Made by a program: the position numbers and the translations under genes
Notes under the pieces: generated by a model
Told to the model about the DNA's origin: nothing
Databases searched by the model: none
What the model saw: the letters and a program-made list of their open reading frames with translations, nothing else
Part shown: positions 36,027 to 43,199 of the stretch, piece after piece
Layout: each line of letters starts with the position of its first letter
Position numbering within the stretch: the stretch's first letter is position 1
Source: Oscillospiraceae bacterium
Lineage (GTDB): Bacteria; Bacillota; Clostridia; Oscillospirales; CAG-272
Direction of reading: 5' to 3'
Assembly (NCBI GenBank): GCA_015065385.1
Contig: SVQK01000043.1
Coordinates: forward strand, 1-63,742
Length of the DNA: 63,742 nucleotides

Positions 36027-36605
36027 TCAGACCTCCCCGATCCCCTCGATCAGCAGAGCGCGGCAAGGAGATCCGTCCGATCCGGCGAGCTTGAGGGGCG
36101 CGGCGAAGAGGAAATAGTCCCCTTCCGGAACCTCGGACAGCACAAGCCCCTCCACCGCAATGATCCCACGGGACAGTGCCGCCACATGAACGGGCGTGGG
36201 CGGATTGTCCCCGGCGATGCTCTGATTCTCGAGGCCGAACAGCCGGATCCCAAGCTCGGAGAGCGCCTCCGCCCCGTCCAACTCCAGCCAGCAGTTCCCT
36301 TTCGCAAGCAGTCGCGCGGTCCCCCTGTACGGCAGGAGCTTTTCCCGGGTGATCCCGCCGTCGAAGCAGGTCACGGTACACGGCCCCGTCAGGGTTTCGA
36401 GATCCAGCGCTTCGATCGGGATCCCGTCCTTCACGAAATGGCGGGGCGCATCCACATGGGTCCCGTTGTGGGCGTTCATCTCAAGCTCCGTGATGTTGCA
36501 GACCTTACCCTCGTTCATATCGGACACCCTGCGGAAGGACGGCGCGAGATCCCCCGGATAGACATGGCAGGAAAACAGCTCCTGCGTGATATCGTAAATG
36601 CGCAT
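36027..36605 (-). CDS. Cyclase-family metal-dependent hydrolase (kynurenine formamidase-like)
   Basis: The 192-residue protein has the metal-binding motif H-N-G-T-H-V-D-A-P (H46-P54, His46, His50, Asp52) and a further His56. The DITQEL start and L-T-G-P-C-T-V segments also fit the cyclase family. Members hydrolyse formamides (KynB), lactones or similar bonds using Zn or Mn. There are no kynurenine genes nearby, so the substrate is unknown. It is promoter-proximal in the leftward set ending with the fucosidase and possibly the SLH gene. Confidence 0.85.
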   Translation of the reverse strand: MRIYDITQELFSCHVYPGDLAPSFRRVSDMNEGKVCNITELEMNAHNGTHVDAPRHFVKDGIPIEALDLETLTGPCTVTCFDGGITREKLLPYRGTARLLAKGNCWLELDGAEALSELGIRLFGLENQSIAGDNPPTPVHVAALSRGIIAVEGLVLSEVPEGDYFLFAAPLKLAGSDGSPCRALLIEGIGEV

Positions 36606-36638
36606 GACGCTCCCTCGTTTCTCTTCTTTGCTGTCTCT

Positions 36639-36668
36639 ATCTTACCATATCCGCCCCGGATCGGTCAA
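36639..36668 (-). promoter_or_regulatory. Promoter of the cyclase-DUF1963-fucosidase set
   Basis: On the minus strand TTGACC (36663-36668), 18 bases and TAAGAT (36639-36644) lie 34 bases before the cyclase ATG. Confidence 0.6.
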
Positions 36669-36681
36669 GAGGGAACGATAG

Positions 36682-36732
36682 AAAAATGCGCAGCCGCGTC
36701 CAAATCCCACGAGGGGCAGAACACAGCTGCGC
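36682..36732 (-). terminator. Terminator of the P-loop ATPase gene
   Basis: GCGCAGC and GCTGCGC (36726-36732 and 36688-36694) can pair, and the minus strand then reads ATTTTTC. The loop is long (31 bases), so the call is moderate. Confidence 0.5.
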
Positions 36733-36740
36733 TGCGCCGG

Positions 36741-37829
36741 TCACCGCGATTCCAGACGCACAAGGACCTCCTCCGTCACCTCTCTCCGATATTCAGCAAG
36801 CCGGTCGAAATCCATAGCGGCCATATAGATGCCTTCCAAGGCAAAATGTGCCTCCGCCGCGCGGGAAAGGGCATCCGACGCCGCGTCGAGAGAGGAGACG
36901 GCGATCCGCTCGGTCAGCCGCATCCGTCCCCGCTCCGCCGCCTCCGGCAGAACAAACCGCGTCATCCGAATGGGAATCTCCCCCGCCTCCGCTCTCCCGA
37001 TCCGGAAGGAACAGGAACCGGCTTTCAGCTCCGCGATCCGGTTCCGGATGGGGTACAGCCCGCGGACCGTCCCGATACCGGCCTCCCGGAATCCCTCCGC
37101 CAGCATGGCGAGAAACAGGGAGGCAGTTCCCATGGCGTCCTCGATCACATAGCTTCGTTCGGTTCCGATCTCGGCTCCGTCCGTCTTCCAGAGCCCGCGC
37201 ATGGTGATTCCGTGGGAATACCGCGCGGAACACTCCCCGCAGGATCTGACAGCGCCCTCCCTCCGCAGTCTCCGGATCAGCCTTCCGGCGAACCCCGCGG
37301 CCTTCTCCCGGTCAAAGCAGCCGGCGGCCAGAGCGTCCATCTCCTCGACCATCCGTCCCGCCGCGCCGAGAAAGCGGTACGCCTCCCGGTACGCGGTGCG
37401 CTTGCGCTCCATGTTCGCCCGAATCGCCTCGATTTTCCCGGTCAGTATCCCGCTGTCCCAGAACCGGGATAGATCGACTAAGGATGAGGACGCGCCGGGG
37501 CGGAGCAGTTCCAGCGGATGGGGCGCGGTTCCGTCCGCCAGCGCGACCCTGCCGTCGATCACCACGGCGTCAAGGGACTCCGGATCCGATCCGCAGAGAT
37601 ACCGGACCGCCGCATGCCCCGCCTTTTCCGCCGCGTCCGCCGCCTGCTTCATGAGGGTGCTCTTCCCCGTTCCCGGCCCGCCTTTGATCACATACAATCT
37701 TTCAAGTTTCTCTTCGTTCACGATCTCCCCGTAGGAGCCGGAGAAACCCGTGTCCGTATTGGCTCCGGCAAACCACCGCTCGCGTCCGTCCCCTCCGATC
37801 GCCGAAAATCCGTCCGTCAGCCGCTTCAT
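36741..37829 (-). CDS. P-loop ATPase of the PRK06851 type
   Basis: This 362-residue protein has a Walker A loop GGPGTGKST (50-58) right after a LYVIKG strand. The start F-S-A-I-G-G-D-G-R-E-R-W-F-A-G-A-N-T-D-T-G-F resembles a family of duplicated ATPases found mainly in spore-forming Firmicutes. A Cys pair is at C-G-E-C near the middle. The family has no assigned function; presence in spore formers is known, so a sporulation role is only a guess. It stands alone between the ilvE gene and the terminator at 36682-36732. Confidence 0.75.
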   Translation of the reverse strand: MKRLTDGFSAIGGDGRERWFAGANTDTGFSGSYGEIVNEEKLERLYVIKGGPGTGKSTLMKQAADAAEKAGHAAVRYLCGSDPESLDAVVIDGRVALADGTAPHPLELLRPGASSSLVDLSRFWDSGILTGKIEAIRANMERKRTAYREAYRFLGAAGRMVEEMDALAAGCFDREKAAGFAGRLIRRLRREGAVRSCGECSARYSHGITMRGLWKTDGAEIGTERSYVIEDAMGTASLFLAMLAEGFREAGIGTVRGLYPIRNRIAELKAGSCSFRIGRAEAGEIPIRMTRFVLPEAAERGRMRLTERIAVSSLDAASDALSRAAEAHFALEGIYMAAMDFDRLAEYRREVTEEVLVRLESR

Positions 37830-37906
37830 ACGCCCTCCTCTGCACCCCCGTTCAGCCCGGGATCCGTTTCTTTGCTGCCGTGGACAGTGTATGCGGACGG
37901 AAAAAA

Positions 37907-37939
37907 AGGGACACAGAGCGGTTTCCCGTCCATGTCCCT
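37907..37939 (-). terminator. Terminator of ilvE
   Basis: On the minus strand AGGGACA (37933-37939), a 19-base loop and TGTCCCT (37907-37913) are followed by seven T. It lies 23 bases after the ilvE stop. Confidence 0.85.
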
Positions 37940-37961
37940 GAAATGCCTGTTTCAGCGGTCG

Positions 37962-39032
37962 TCAGTCGATCTTCACGATCCAGCCCATCTCGTCGGGCTT
38001 CTTGCCCCACTGCATGCCGGTGATGGCGTCGTAGAGTTTCTGGGCGATCGGGCCGATCTCGTTGTTGTTGATGATCATGCGGTTGCCTTCGTCAAAGAGC
38101 TCGCCGATGGGGGAGATGACCGCCGCGGTGCCGGTGCCGAACGCCTCGTCCAGCTTGCCGTTCTTATGCGCCTCGATCACCTCGTCGATGGAGAGCTTGC
38201 GTTCCTCGACCGGGATGCCCCACTTTTGAAGCAGCTCGACGCAGGATCTTCTGGTGACGCCGGGGAGAATGTTGCCGTCCTCGAGGGAGGGAGTCACCAC
38301 AACGCCGTCGATCACGAAGAAGACGTTCATCGCGCCGACCTCGTCGATGTACTTGCGGTAGATGCCGTCCAGCCACAGAACCTGCGCGTAGCCCATGTCC
38401 TCGGCTCTCTTCTGGCCGATGAGGGACGCCGCGTAGTTGCCGCCCGCCTTGGCTCTGCCCGTGCCGCCCTTGACGCAGCGGACGTATTCGCGCTCCACAT
38501 AGATCTTGACGGGATTGATGCCCGCGGCGTAATAGGAACCCACGGGGGAGAGGATGATGCAGAAGATGTAGTTGTGCGCCGGATGCACGCCCAGATGCGC
38601 GTCGGTGGCGATGATGAACGGACGGATATAGAGGGAGGTTCCTTCGTCGTAGGGAACCCAGTCCTTATCGGTCTCAACGACGGTCTTGATCGCCTGAAGG
38701 ACGTCTTCCGGGGGAATGCGCGGGACGCAGAGGCGGTCGCAGGTGTTGTTCATGCGCTCGATGTTCTTGTCGGGGCGGAAGAGCTGGATCCCGCCGTCCG
38801 CTCTGCGATAGGCCTTCAGGCCTTCGAACAGTTCCTGCGCGTAGTGGAACACCATCGCGGAAGGATCCAGAGAAATCGGGGCATAGGGAACGATTCTCGC
38901 GTCGTGCCAGCCCTGTTCGGTGGAATAATCCATCAGGAACATATGATCGGTAAAATAGTTTCCGAAGCCCAGCTTTTTGTAATCGGGCTTGGTCTTCGGC
39001 GAAGCGGTTCTTTCGATGCGGATATTGAGCAT
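37962..39032 (-). CDS. ilvE: Branched-chain amino acid aminotransferase
   Basis: The 356 residues are the class IV PLP fold of the longer BCAT type. Features are the F-G-N-Y-F-T-D-H-M-F start, H-Y-A-Q-E-L-F-E-G-L-K-A-Y-R, R-A-K-A-G-G-N-Y-A-A-S with the PLP lysine, Q-V-L-W-L-D, E-V-G-A-M-N-V-F-F and L-P-G-V-T-R. It interconverts Leu/Ile/Val and their 2-oxo acids with glutamate. It has its own promoter (39062-39090) and terminator. No other ilv genes are near and no T-box was seen in the short leader, so regulation differs from the phe operon. Confidence 0.95.
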   Translation of the reverse strand: MLNIRIERTASPKTKPDYKKLGFGNYFTDHMFLMDYSTEQGWHDARIVPYAPISLDPSAMVFHYAQELFEGLKAYRRADGGIQLFRPDKNIERMNNTCDRLCVPRIPPEDVLQAIKTVVETDKDWVPYDEGTSLYIRPFIIATDAHLGVHPAHNYIFCIILSPVGSYYAAGINPVKIYVEREYVRCVKGGTGRAKAGGNYAASLIGQKRAEDMGYAQVLWLDGIYRKYIDEVGAMNVFFVIDGVVVTPSLEDGNILPGVTRRSCVELLQKWGIPVEERKLSIDEVIEAHKNGKLDEAFGTGTAAVISPIGELFDEGNRMIINNNEIGPIAQKLYDAITGMQWGKKPDEMGWIVKID

Positions 39033-39061
39033 ATCGGGTTGCCTCCGGAGTTTTTTCTTTT

Positions 39062-39090
39062 ATTATACACCTCCTGCGCCGAAAATGCAA
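39062..39090 (-). promoter_or_regulatory. Promoter of ilvE
   Basis: On the minus strand TTGCAT (39085-39090), 17 bases and TATAAT (39062-39067) lie 29 bases before the ATG at 39032. Confidence 0.8.
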
Positions 39091-39188
39091 GCATATCCGA
39101 ATAATAATTTATGGATCGGGCAAAAAGCATATCCGGGGCGAGAGCCGCATAGAATGCGCTGAAATGAACCGGGAAAGGAATCTGCGTC

Positions 39189-40448
39189 ATGAAACTGCGT
39201 CTCGTCCTTCTGTTTTTCGTCCTGTCCGTACTCTTCGCCGTCCCCGTCTCCGCGTCCTCGTCCCTCTCCCCCGGACTCTCCGTCCTTGCCGATCAGGTGG
39301 ACATGATCGCCTCGGGGCTGGCGGCTGGTGAGATCCGGTTCAGCGAATCGGAATTTGTGAACGCCGTGGGAGCCTCCTTCGACGCCGTCACCGTCACCGC
39401 CCTGCCTCCGGTCTCGGACGGGATGCTCTACCTCGGGAAAGCGCCGGTCGCCGTCAACCAGAGGATCAGCGCGCCCTCGCTCGACACGCTTCGGTTCGTT
39501 CCAAGGGACGGATGCCGCGAAAGCTCCTTCCGGTTCCGGACCTCGGGAGATTACAGCATCCCCTGCGCGCTCCGGTGGACCGATTCCGCCAACGCCGCCC
39601 CCGTGACCGAGAGAGCGGGGCTGGACGGCGCGGTCGAGGTCTGGACCCAGTGCGACATCGGCGCGTACGGAATGCTCCCCGGCTCCGATCCGGACGGCGA
39701 CTCCATCGTCTTCGAGGTGACGGAGTATCCGGAGAAAGGCCTGCTCACGCTCTCGTCAGGCGGGCGGTACTGCTATGTTCCCTTCTCCGGCCTAAAGGGG
39801 GCGGATCGCTTTTCCTACACCGTGCGGGACGAATGGGGACACTATGCTAAACCCCGGACGGTTTCCGTTCAGGTAGACACCGCCGCCTCGAGCCTGACGC
39901 TCGCCGACATGGAGGGGCACTGGGCTCACAACGCCGCGCTGGTCATGGCTTCGGAAAACGTGATGCAGCTGCGGAGCGAGGACGGCGCGCTCTACTTCGA
40001 TCCGGACGGAGAGGTCAGCCGGGAAGAGTTCGTGATGACGGCGATGAAAGCGCTCGGATCCGGCGAGATCGAACCGGCCTCCACCGTTTTCTCCGACGAC
40101 CGCGAAATCTCCCGGGAAGCCAGCGGATACGTCGCCCGCGCCTATTCCCTCGGCCTCATCCGGGGCAGCGGAAACGGCAGCGACAATCCGTTCCGTCCGA
40201 AGGATCCCATCACCCGCGCGGAGGCCGCCGTCATCCTCAACGGGATCGTCGGAGCCAAGGTCACGGACGCGGTGGCGGTGTTCGCGGACGGCGGATCGGT
40301 CCCGGTCTGGGCAAAGCCTTCGCTCTCCGCGCTCGCGTCCGTCGGGATATTCAGCGGCACCGAGGACGGCTCCATCGCGGCGGAAAGCGTTCTCACCCGC
40401 GGGCAGGTGGCGGAACTTCTCCTGCGCGTCCGCCGATTCTGCCAATAA
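39189..40448 (+). CDS. Secreted protein with C-terminal S-layer homology domains
   Basis: The 419 residues start with a signal peptide (MKLRLVLLFFVLSVLFAVPVSASS). A cadherin/Ig-like beta domain follows (about 160-235, with D-P-D-G-D-S-I-V-F-E-V and G-A-D-R-F-S-Y-T-V-R-D-E-W-G). Three SLH modules end the protein (about 238-419: D-M-E-G-H-W-A, S-R-E-E-F-V, A-R-A-Y-S-L-G-L-I-R-G, I-T-R-A-E-A-A-V-I-L, L-T-R-G-Q-V-A-E-L-L). This order, anchor at the C-terminus, is opposite to that of the SLH protein at 32119-33660. AAAGGAA precedes the ATG. It is probably wall-anchored. Confidence 0.88.
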   Translation: MKLRLVLLFFVLSVLFAVPVSASSSLSPGLSVLADQVDMIASGLAAGEIRFSESEFVNAVGASFDAVTVTALPPVSDGMLYLGKAPVAVNQRISAPSLDTLRFVPRDGCRESSFRFRTSGDYSIPCALRWTDSANAAPVTERAGLDGAVEVWTQCDIGAYGMLPGSDPDGDSIVFEVTEYPEKGLLTLSSGGRYCYVPFSGLKGADRFSYTVRDEWGHYAKPRTVSVQVDTAASSLTLADMEGHWAHNAALVMASENVMQLRSEDGALYFDPDGEVSREEFVMTAMKALGSGEIEPASTVFSDDREISREASGYVARAYSLGLIRGSGNGSDNPFRPKDPITRAEAAVILNGIVGAKVTDAVAVFADGGSVPVWAKPSLSALASVGIFSGTEDGSIAAESVLTRGQVAELLLRVRRFCQ

Positions 40449-40531
40449 GAGCGCATAATCCTCCGCGGAGCGGGCATCCTATGGACGTCCCCGAAAAGGG
40501 AAAAATCGCACATCCGAAAGGAGAATCAGCC

Positions 40532-40708
40532 ATGGCTGACAAGAAAAAGAAGAAGAACCGGAACAACCCGCAGAATCCCTCGTCCGGCGTGTCCGTTCCC
40601 GACATGAGAGACCGGACGGACATTCTCAACGGCAACCAGATCGACGAAAATCCGAAAAATCCGCCCCGCGTCGGTGATCCGGAGTATATGCCTCCGATCC
40701 GTCTCTGA
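40532..40708 (+). CDS. Small basic protein of unknown function
   Basis: The 58 residues start MADKKKKKNRNNPQ and are rich in Lys, Asn and Pro, ending in P-E-Y-M-P-P-I-R-L. The ATG at 40532 is chosen for AAAGGAGA 9 bases upstream. A clean terminator follows at once, so this looks like a real small gene at the end of the SLH-protein transcript. It is likely disordered; nucleic-acid binding is possible but not shown. Confidence 0.65.
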   Translation: MADKKKKKNRNNPQNPSSGVSVPDMRDRTDILNGNQIDENPKNPPRVGDPEYMPPIRL

Positions 40709-40723
40709 GCGTTCGAAAAGGGA

Positions 40724-40752
40724 GAGCCGGGAAAAAGTCCCGGCTCCTTTTT
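40724..40752 (+). terminator. Terminator after the small basic protein gene
   Basis: GAGCCGGGA (40724-40732) and TCCCGGCTC (40738-40746) form a perfect 9-bp stem with a 5-base loop, then CTTTTTT. Confidence 0.92.
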
Positions 40753-40862
40753 TCGTTGTCCGCGCCCTGCCCTTCCCGTCGGAATTTCCAGATTTTTTGC
40801 AGTACCATTTTCCGCGCGGATGGCGTATAATGTAGCTGTATCGAAATCAAGCGGACGGCACT

Positions 40863-41501
40863 ATGGAACTGATTGTAATCAATGAAACGCAAATCAAGCT
40901 GACCCTCACCCCGGACGATCTCGAGCGGTATCCGCCGACGGTCGAGGAAGGAGAACTGTTCCGCGCCATTCTTCACGACGCGACCAGGATCGAAACGGAG
41001 GAAAAGGGATCCCGGGCCTTACCTCCGGGCTTCACGGACAGGGGAGGAAAGCTCTTCGTTCAGATGTATCCCTCGCGCCGGGGCGGATGCGAGCTCTTTG
41101 TCACCCGGCTCCCGCCCTCGTGCTCCTCTCCCGACGGATACGGCTCCGGGCGGCGCGCGGACGACAGCATCCGGGGAGGATCTCTCAGACGTGCTTCCGA
41201 CACGTTATGCGGTCCCGGATCGTTCGGGCGGCGGGCGGTCTATCTCTTCGGCGAGCTGGATCTTCTGCTCCGGTGCTGCTCGGCTCTTGCGCGGACGGCG
41301 GACGGGGATTCCCTCTCGGGCAGCGCGGCCTTCGCGGATCGGGAACGGCGGACCTACTATCTCCTTCTGCCCGCGGAAAATCCGACTGTCTGCGAGTATC
41401 TCGGCTCGCTCTGTCCCTCCGGAACGGTTTCCTACATACAGGAACACTGCGTTCCGCTCTGCGGTTCCGACGCGGTGCGCAGACTGGGGGAGCTGGCGTG
41501 A
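40863..41501 (+). CDS. MecA-like adaptor protein
   Basis: The N-terminus (M-E-L-I-V-I-N-E-T-Q-I-K-L-T-L-T-P-D-D-L-E-R, then F-R-A-I-L-H-D-A) matches the MecA/YpbH start that binds substrates for the ClpC unfoldase. After a Ser/Arg/Gly-rich middle, the C-terminal part (Y-L-F-G-E-L-D-L-L-L-R-C-C, T-Y-Y-L-L-L, Y-I-Q-E-H) fits the ClpC-binding domain. MecA adaptors deliver proteins for ClpCP degradation and control competence or stress regulators. The 212 residues agree with the family. A TATAAT lies just upstream (about 40832-40837) without a clear -35. Confidence 0.7.
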   Translation: MELIVINETQIKLTLTPDDLERYPPTVEEGELFRAILHDATRIETEEKGSRALPPGFTDRGGKLFVQMYPSRRGGCELFVTRLPPSCSSPDGYGSGRRADDSIRGGSLRRASDTLCGPGSFGRRAVYLFGELDLLLRCCSALARTADGDSLSGSAAFADRERRTYYLLLPAENPTVCEYLGSLCPSGTVSYIQEHCVPLCGSDAVRRLGELA

Positions 41502-41531
41502 GGGCAATCGCGCATTATTCATAATTTCCGG

Positions 41532-41560
41532 TTGAACTTCCCTCTCCGCCGTGGTATGAT
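41532..41560 (+). promoter_or_regulatory. Promoter of the zinc-ribbon/LRR protein gene
   Basis: TTGAAC (41532-41537), 17 bases and TATGAT (41555-41560) precede the ATG by 36 bases. Confidence 0.7.
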
Positions 41561-41596
41561 GGATCCGATCAAAAAAAGCCGATTTTGGAGCGCATC

Positions 41597-43135
41597 ATGG
41601 CGGATACCGCATATCCCCGCGTGGTCAGCGAACGGGAGACCCGCGAATGGATTCCTACCTGTCCCGTTCAGATCAAGAAAATCCGCATCGAGCAGGCGGA
41701 ACCGGACGGCGGCCTGACGCTGACGCTGGAGTCCCTTCCCTGCGGCGACTTCGGTCCGGTTCGGTTCACAGCCGACCTCGCCTATCAGAACGGACGCCGG
41801 GAGCGAATCGGGGGCGCGGAGGGCCTGTCCTTTGTCACGGGCGCGTCGGAGCCGGTTCCCGTCCCCTTCCCGGAGGCCGTCTACGCGCAGGCAGTCGTAC
41901 GGTCGGCGGCGCGGAAGGACGGGACTCTCTGGGAGAATCCCGAGGGAGACCGTGGAGAGATCCCGCCCGCGCAGAAGGTGATCTGGCAGACCGATCCGCT
42001 CTACGAGACCATCCGGCAGGAGTGCGAAGGCGTCGTCGAAGCCCGGTACGAGCCGGATGAGATCGAAGGGGCGTGGCGGTGCGCCTGCGGACAGATCAAC
42101 CTCACCGGCGCGAAGGCCTGCGGCAGCTGCGGAACATCCCGCGCATGGCTGACGGAACACTTCGACCGGGAATATCTCGAAAAACGCCGGGCGGTTTACA
42201 AGGCGAAGGAAGAGAAGCTGCCCGCCGTCAAAAAGCTCCGTCCGACCGCAGACCGGGACAAGATCAAGGCCGGGATCATCGCCGCGTCCGTCCTGCTCGT
42301 CGCCGTCCTGTCCGTTTTGACGGTGAAGGTCTTCGTCCCCTCGATCCGCTACAACCATGCCGTCCGACTCGCGGCAGAGGGGGAATTCGACCGGGCAGCG
42401 GGGATCTTCTCCTCCCTCGGCTCCTTCCGGGATTCGAAGAAACGGATGAGCGCGGCGGTGTATGACAAGGCGAGATCCATCACCGGGCTGGACGAGGTGA
42501 ACATGACGACAAACGCCGCCTCTCCGTGGTTCTCCATCGACGAAAACGGCGTGCTGTCCTTCCGCAAGGATCTGTACGAGAAAAGCAAGGGCGGCTGGAA
42601 CAACTTCACCGTGCCGGACATGGTGGACGGAGTGATCGTCCGGGAGCTGGATCGGAATTTCTTCATCAACTGCAAGGAGCTGACGGTCGTGAACCTCTCC
42701 GACTGTCTGGAGGTCATCGGCGAGCAGGCTTTCTACAACTGCGATCTATTGCACACGGTGAACTTCGGGAAGAATCTGAAAACGATCGGCCCGCGGGTGT
42801 TCATCAACTGCGGCTCGCTCGAGACGATGGAGATCCCCGATTCCGTGGAGTCCATCGGGATCCGGGCCTTCAACAACTGCACGGGCTTGAAACGGATCGT
42901 ACTCGGCAAGGGGATCACCGCGCTCGGCGACTACACCTTCGCCCTCTGCGTCGGCCTGAAAAGCGTGACCTTTACCTCTCCCCTCGAAAGCCTCGGACGC
43001 GGTGTATTCGCGGGATGCACGTCCCTCGAAACCTTCTTCTGCCGCTTCCCGGAGACGGACTGGACGGAATTCGAGGTGCCGGACGACGAAGAAAATCAAA
43101 TCTGGCGTCAGCCGAAGCGGGCGTTCAATCAGTGA
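41597..43135 (+). CDS. Zinc-ribbon, single-pass membrane protein with BspA-type leucine-rich repeats
   Basis: The 512 residues fall into four parts. An N-terminal beta domain (1-155) has no signal peptide. A four-Cys zinc ribbon follows (about 161-183, W-R-C-A-C-G then A-C-G-S-C-G). One membrane helix is at about 225-247. The last part holds BspA-like LRR_5 repeats (about 335-490, with F-I-N-C-K-E-L-T-V-V-N-L, Y-N-C-D-L-L-H-T-V-N-F, F-N-N-C-T-G-L-K-R-I-V-L). The ATG at 41597 has GGAG 6 bases upstream; a TTG at 41585 is the only alternative. The predicted topology puts the zinc ribbon inside and the repeats outside. A sensing or attachment role is possible but unproven. Confidence 0.75.
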   Translation: MADTAYPRVVSERETREWIPTCPVQIKKIRIEQAEPDGGLTLTLESLPCGDFGPVRFTADLAYQNGRRERIGGAEGLSFVTGASEPVPVPFPEAVYAQAVVRSAARKDGTLWENPEGDRGEIPPAQKVIWQTDPLYETIRQECEGVVEARYEPDEIEGAWRCACGQINLTGAKACGSCGTSRAWLTEHFDREYLEKRRAVYKAKEEKLPAVKKLRPTADRDKIKAGIIAASVLLVAVLSVLTVKVFVPSIRYNHAVRLAAEGEFDRAAGIFSSLGSFRDSKKRMSAAVYDKARSITGLDEVNMTTNAASPWFSIDENGVLSFRKDLYEKSKGGWNNFTVPDMVDGVIVRELDRNFFINCKELTVVNLSDCLEVIGEQAFYNCDLLHTVNFGKNLKTIGPRVFINCGSLETMEIPDSVESIGIRAFNNCTGLKRIVLGKGITALGDYTFALCVGLKSVTFTSPLESLGRGVFAGCTSLETFFCRFPETDWTEFEVPDDEENQIWRQPKRAFNQ

Positions 43136-43145
43136 CCCAAAGCAA

Positions 43146-43188
43146 ACCTGCCGCCCCCTTTTTTCGGGATCTGCGGCAGGTCTTTTTT
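43146..43188 (+). terminator. Terminator of the LRR protein gene
   Basis: ACCTGCCGC (43146-43154) and GCGGCAGGT (43173-43181) pair perfectly, followed by CTTTTTTG. It may also help end the converging mannosidase transcript. Confidence 0.9.
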
Positions 43189-43199
43189 GCTGTTTCTTT

